The position numbers and the translations under genes are program-made. The notes under the pieces were generated by a model. The model was not told where the DNA came from. It saw only the letters and a list, made by a program, of their open reading frames with translations, and ran no database searches. DNA of 64,000 nt from contig RECQ01000033.1 in the NCBI GenBank assembly GCA_007693965.1, positions 116,917-180,916 on the forward strand, written 5' to 3'. Origin of the DNA: Phycisphaeraceae bacterium. GTDB taxonomy: Bacteria; Planctomycetota; Phycisphaerae; Phycisphaerales; UBA1924. Each line of letters starts with the position of its first letter. Within the stretch, counting starts at the first letter, position 1. Of the stretch, positions 63,810 through 64,000 are shown piece by piece.

Positions 63810-64000
63810 CTAGAGATCCTCGGGGTCGTGGACGAGCTGGGCGAAGATGACCGCCCGGGCCGCGGCGAGCGGGCGGCGGGCCCACCAGAGGTGCAGCGTA
63901 GATGGGTGCCCATGCCGGATGGACTTCTCGCGGGCGCACGCGGTATTGATCGCGTCGAGCGGGAGGGCGACCTCGATGAGCTTCTTGGGGGAGATGACGG
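63810..64000 (-). pseudogene. N-terminal part of the DUF1156 methylase, cut off by TAG and by the window edge
   Basis: In the same frame as the methylase, the last bases of the window encode [20 protein letters not shown] and [20 protein letters not shown], the conserved DUF1156 start, then QLVHDPEDL and the amber codon TAG (63812-63810). After the stop the family pattern resumes ([19 protein letters not shown]). The native start lies just past the right edge. The gene is broken by one nonsense change, or the base is an error. Confidence 0.75.

Overview
The window is a GC-rich (mostly about 65%) bacterial chromosome segment. It most likely comes from a Planctomycetota bacterium of the Phycisphaerae type. 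Three things point there: the secreted protein at 21-25.6 kb carries Ca-binding repeats of the DLNGDGVVDAGDL / DLNGDGVVNAQDL type common in that group, there is a GFTLIELL prepilin-like protein, and genes and intergenic gaps are littered with short tandem and palindromic repeats. The assignment is an inference; no rRNA is present.

Layout. 0-2.6 kb: the end of a type IV pilus / type II secretion cluster (GspL/PilMN-like, GspM/PilO-like, TPR lipoprotein). 2.9-16.5 kb: housekeeping genes: acetyl-CoA synthetase, DUF486, IlvE, heme oxygenase with a Fur-box-like palindrome, a short PheT without the EMAP domain, DUF4282, a LON-domain protein, M32 carboxypeptidase, a secreted prenyltransferase-like protein, RsmE, an acidic tail-anchored protein and an ankyrin protein. 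16.5-25.6 kb: the most unusual part, a minus-strand polymorphic toxin locus. A large secreted multidomain protein (split by an apparent one-base frameshift) ends in a candidate HNH-like nuclease domain. Behind it come two displaced toxin tips (one with the tail of a HINT domain, one reduced to its last 82 codons). Each of the three toxin ends is followed by a member of one paralogous family of about 285-297 residues, which I read as immunity proteins. A DUF1963 gene ends the array.

26.3-36.2 kb: ComEC, a prepilin-like protein, a PhoH-PgpH pair, Ogt and a thioredoxin-like protein. 36.2-42.3 kb: an ebo cluster on the minus strand (eboD, a small unknown gene, eboB, eboE, eboC, eboF). 42.5-44.7 kb: an AbgT transporter and a TPR protein. 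44.9-52.2 kb: a translationally coupled membrane-lipid operon (desaturase, FAD protein, DUF1365, Cfa, DUF2878, then DUF1295 and a second Cfa-like methyltransferase) with one small membrane protein on the opposite strand.

52.2-55.0 kb: a metal-homeostasis module in which a COG0523 (ZigA-type) GTPase diverges from a cupin lipoprotein and a Fur/Zur-family regulator across a promoter flanked by inverted repeats. 55.0 kb to the right edge: initiator tRNA-Met with a terminator, then a probable mobile island (small ORF, DUF2924, large serine recombinase, HTH protein) carrying a DUF499 ATPase / DUF1156 DNA methylase defence pair. The methylase gene has an in-frame amber codon and runs off the right edge.

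A second theme is in-frame expansion of short repeats inside otherwise normal genes: eboE carries an AT-rich insert also found between genes at 30.55 kb, and rsmE carries a roughly 30-codon insert of a different repeat.
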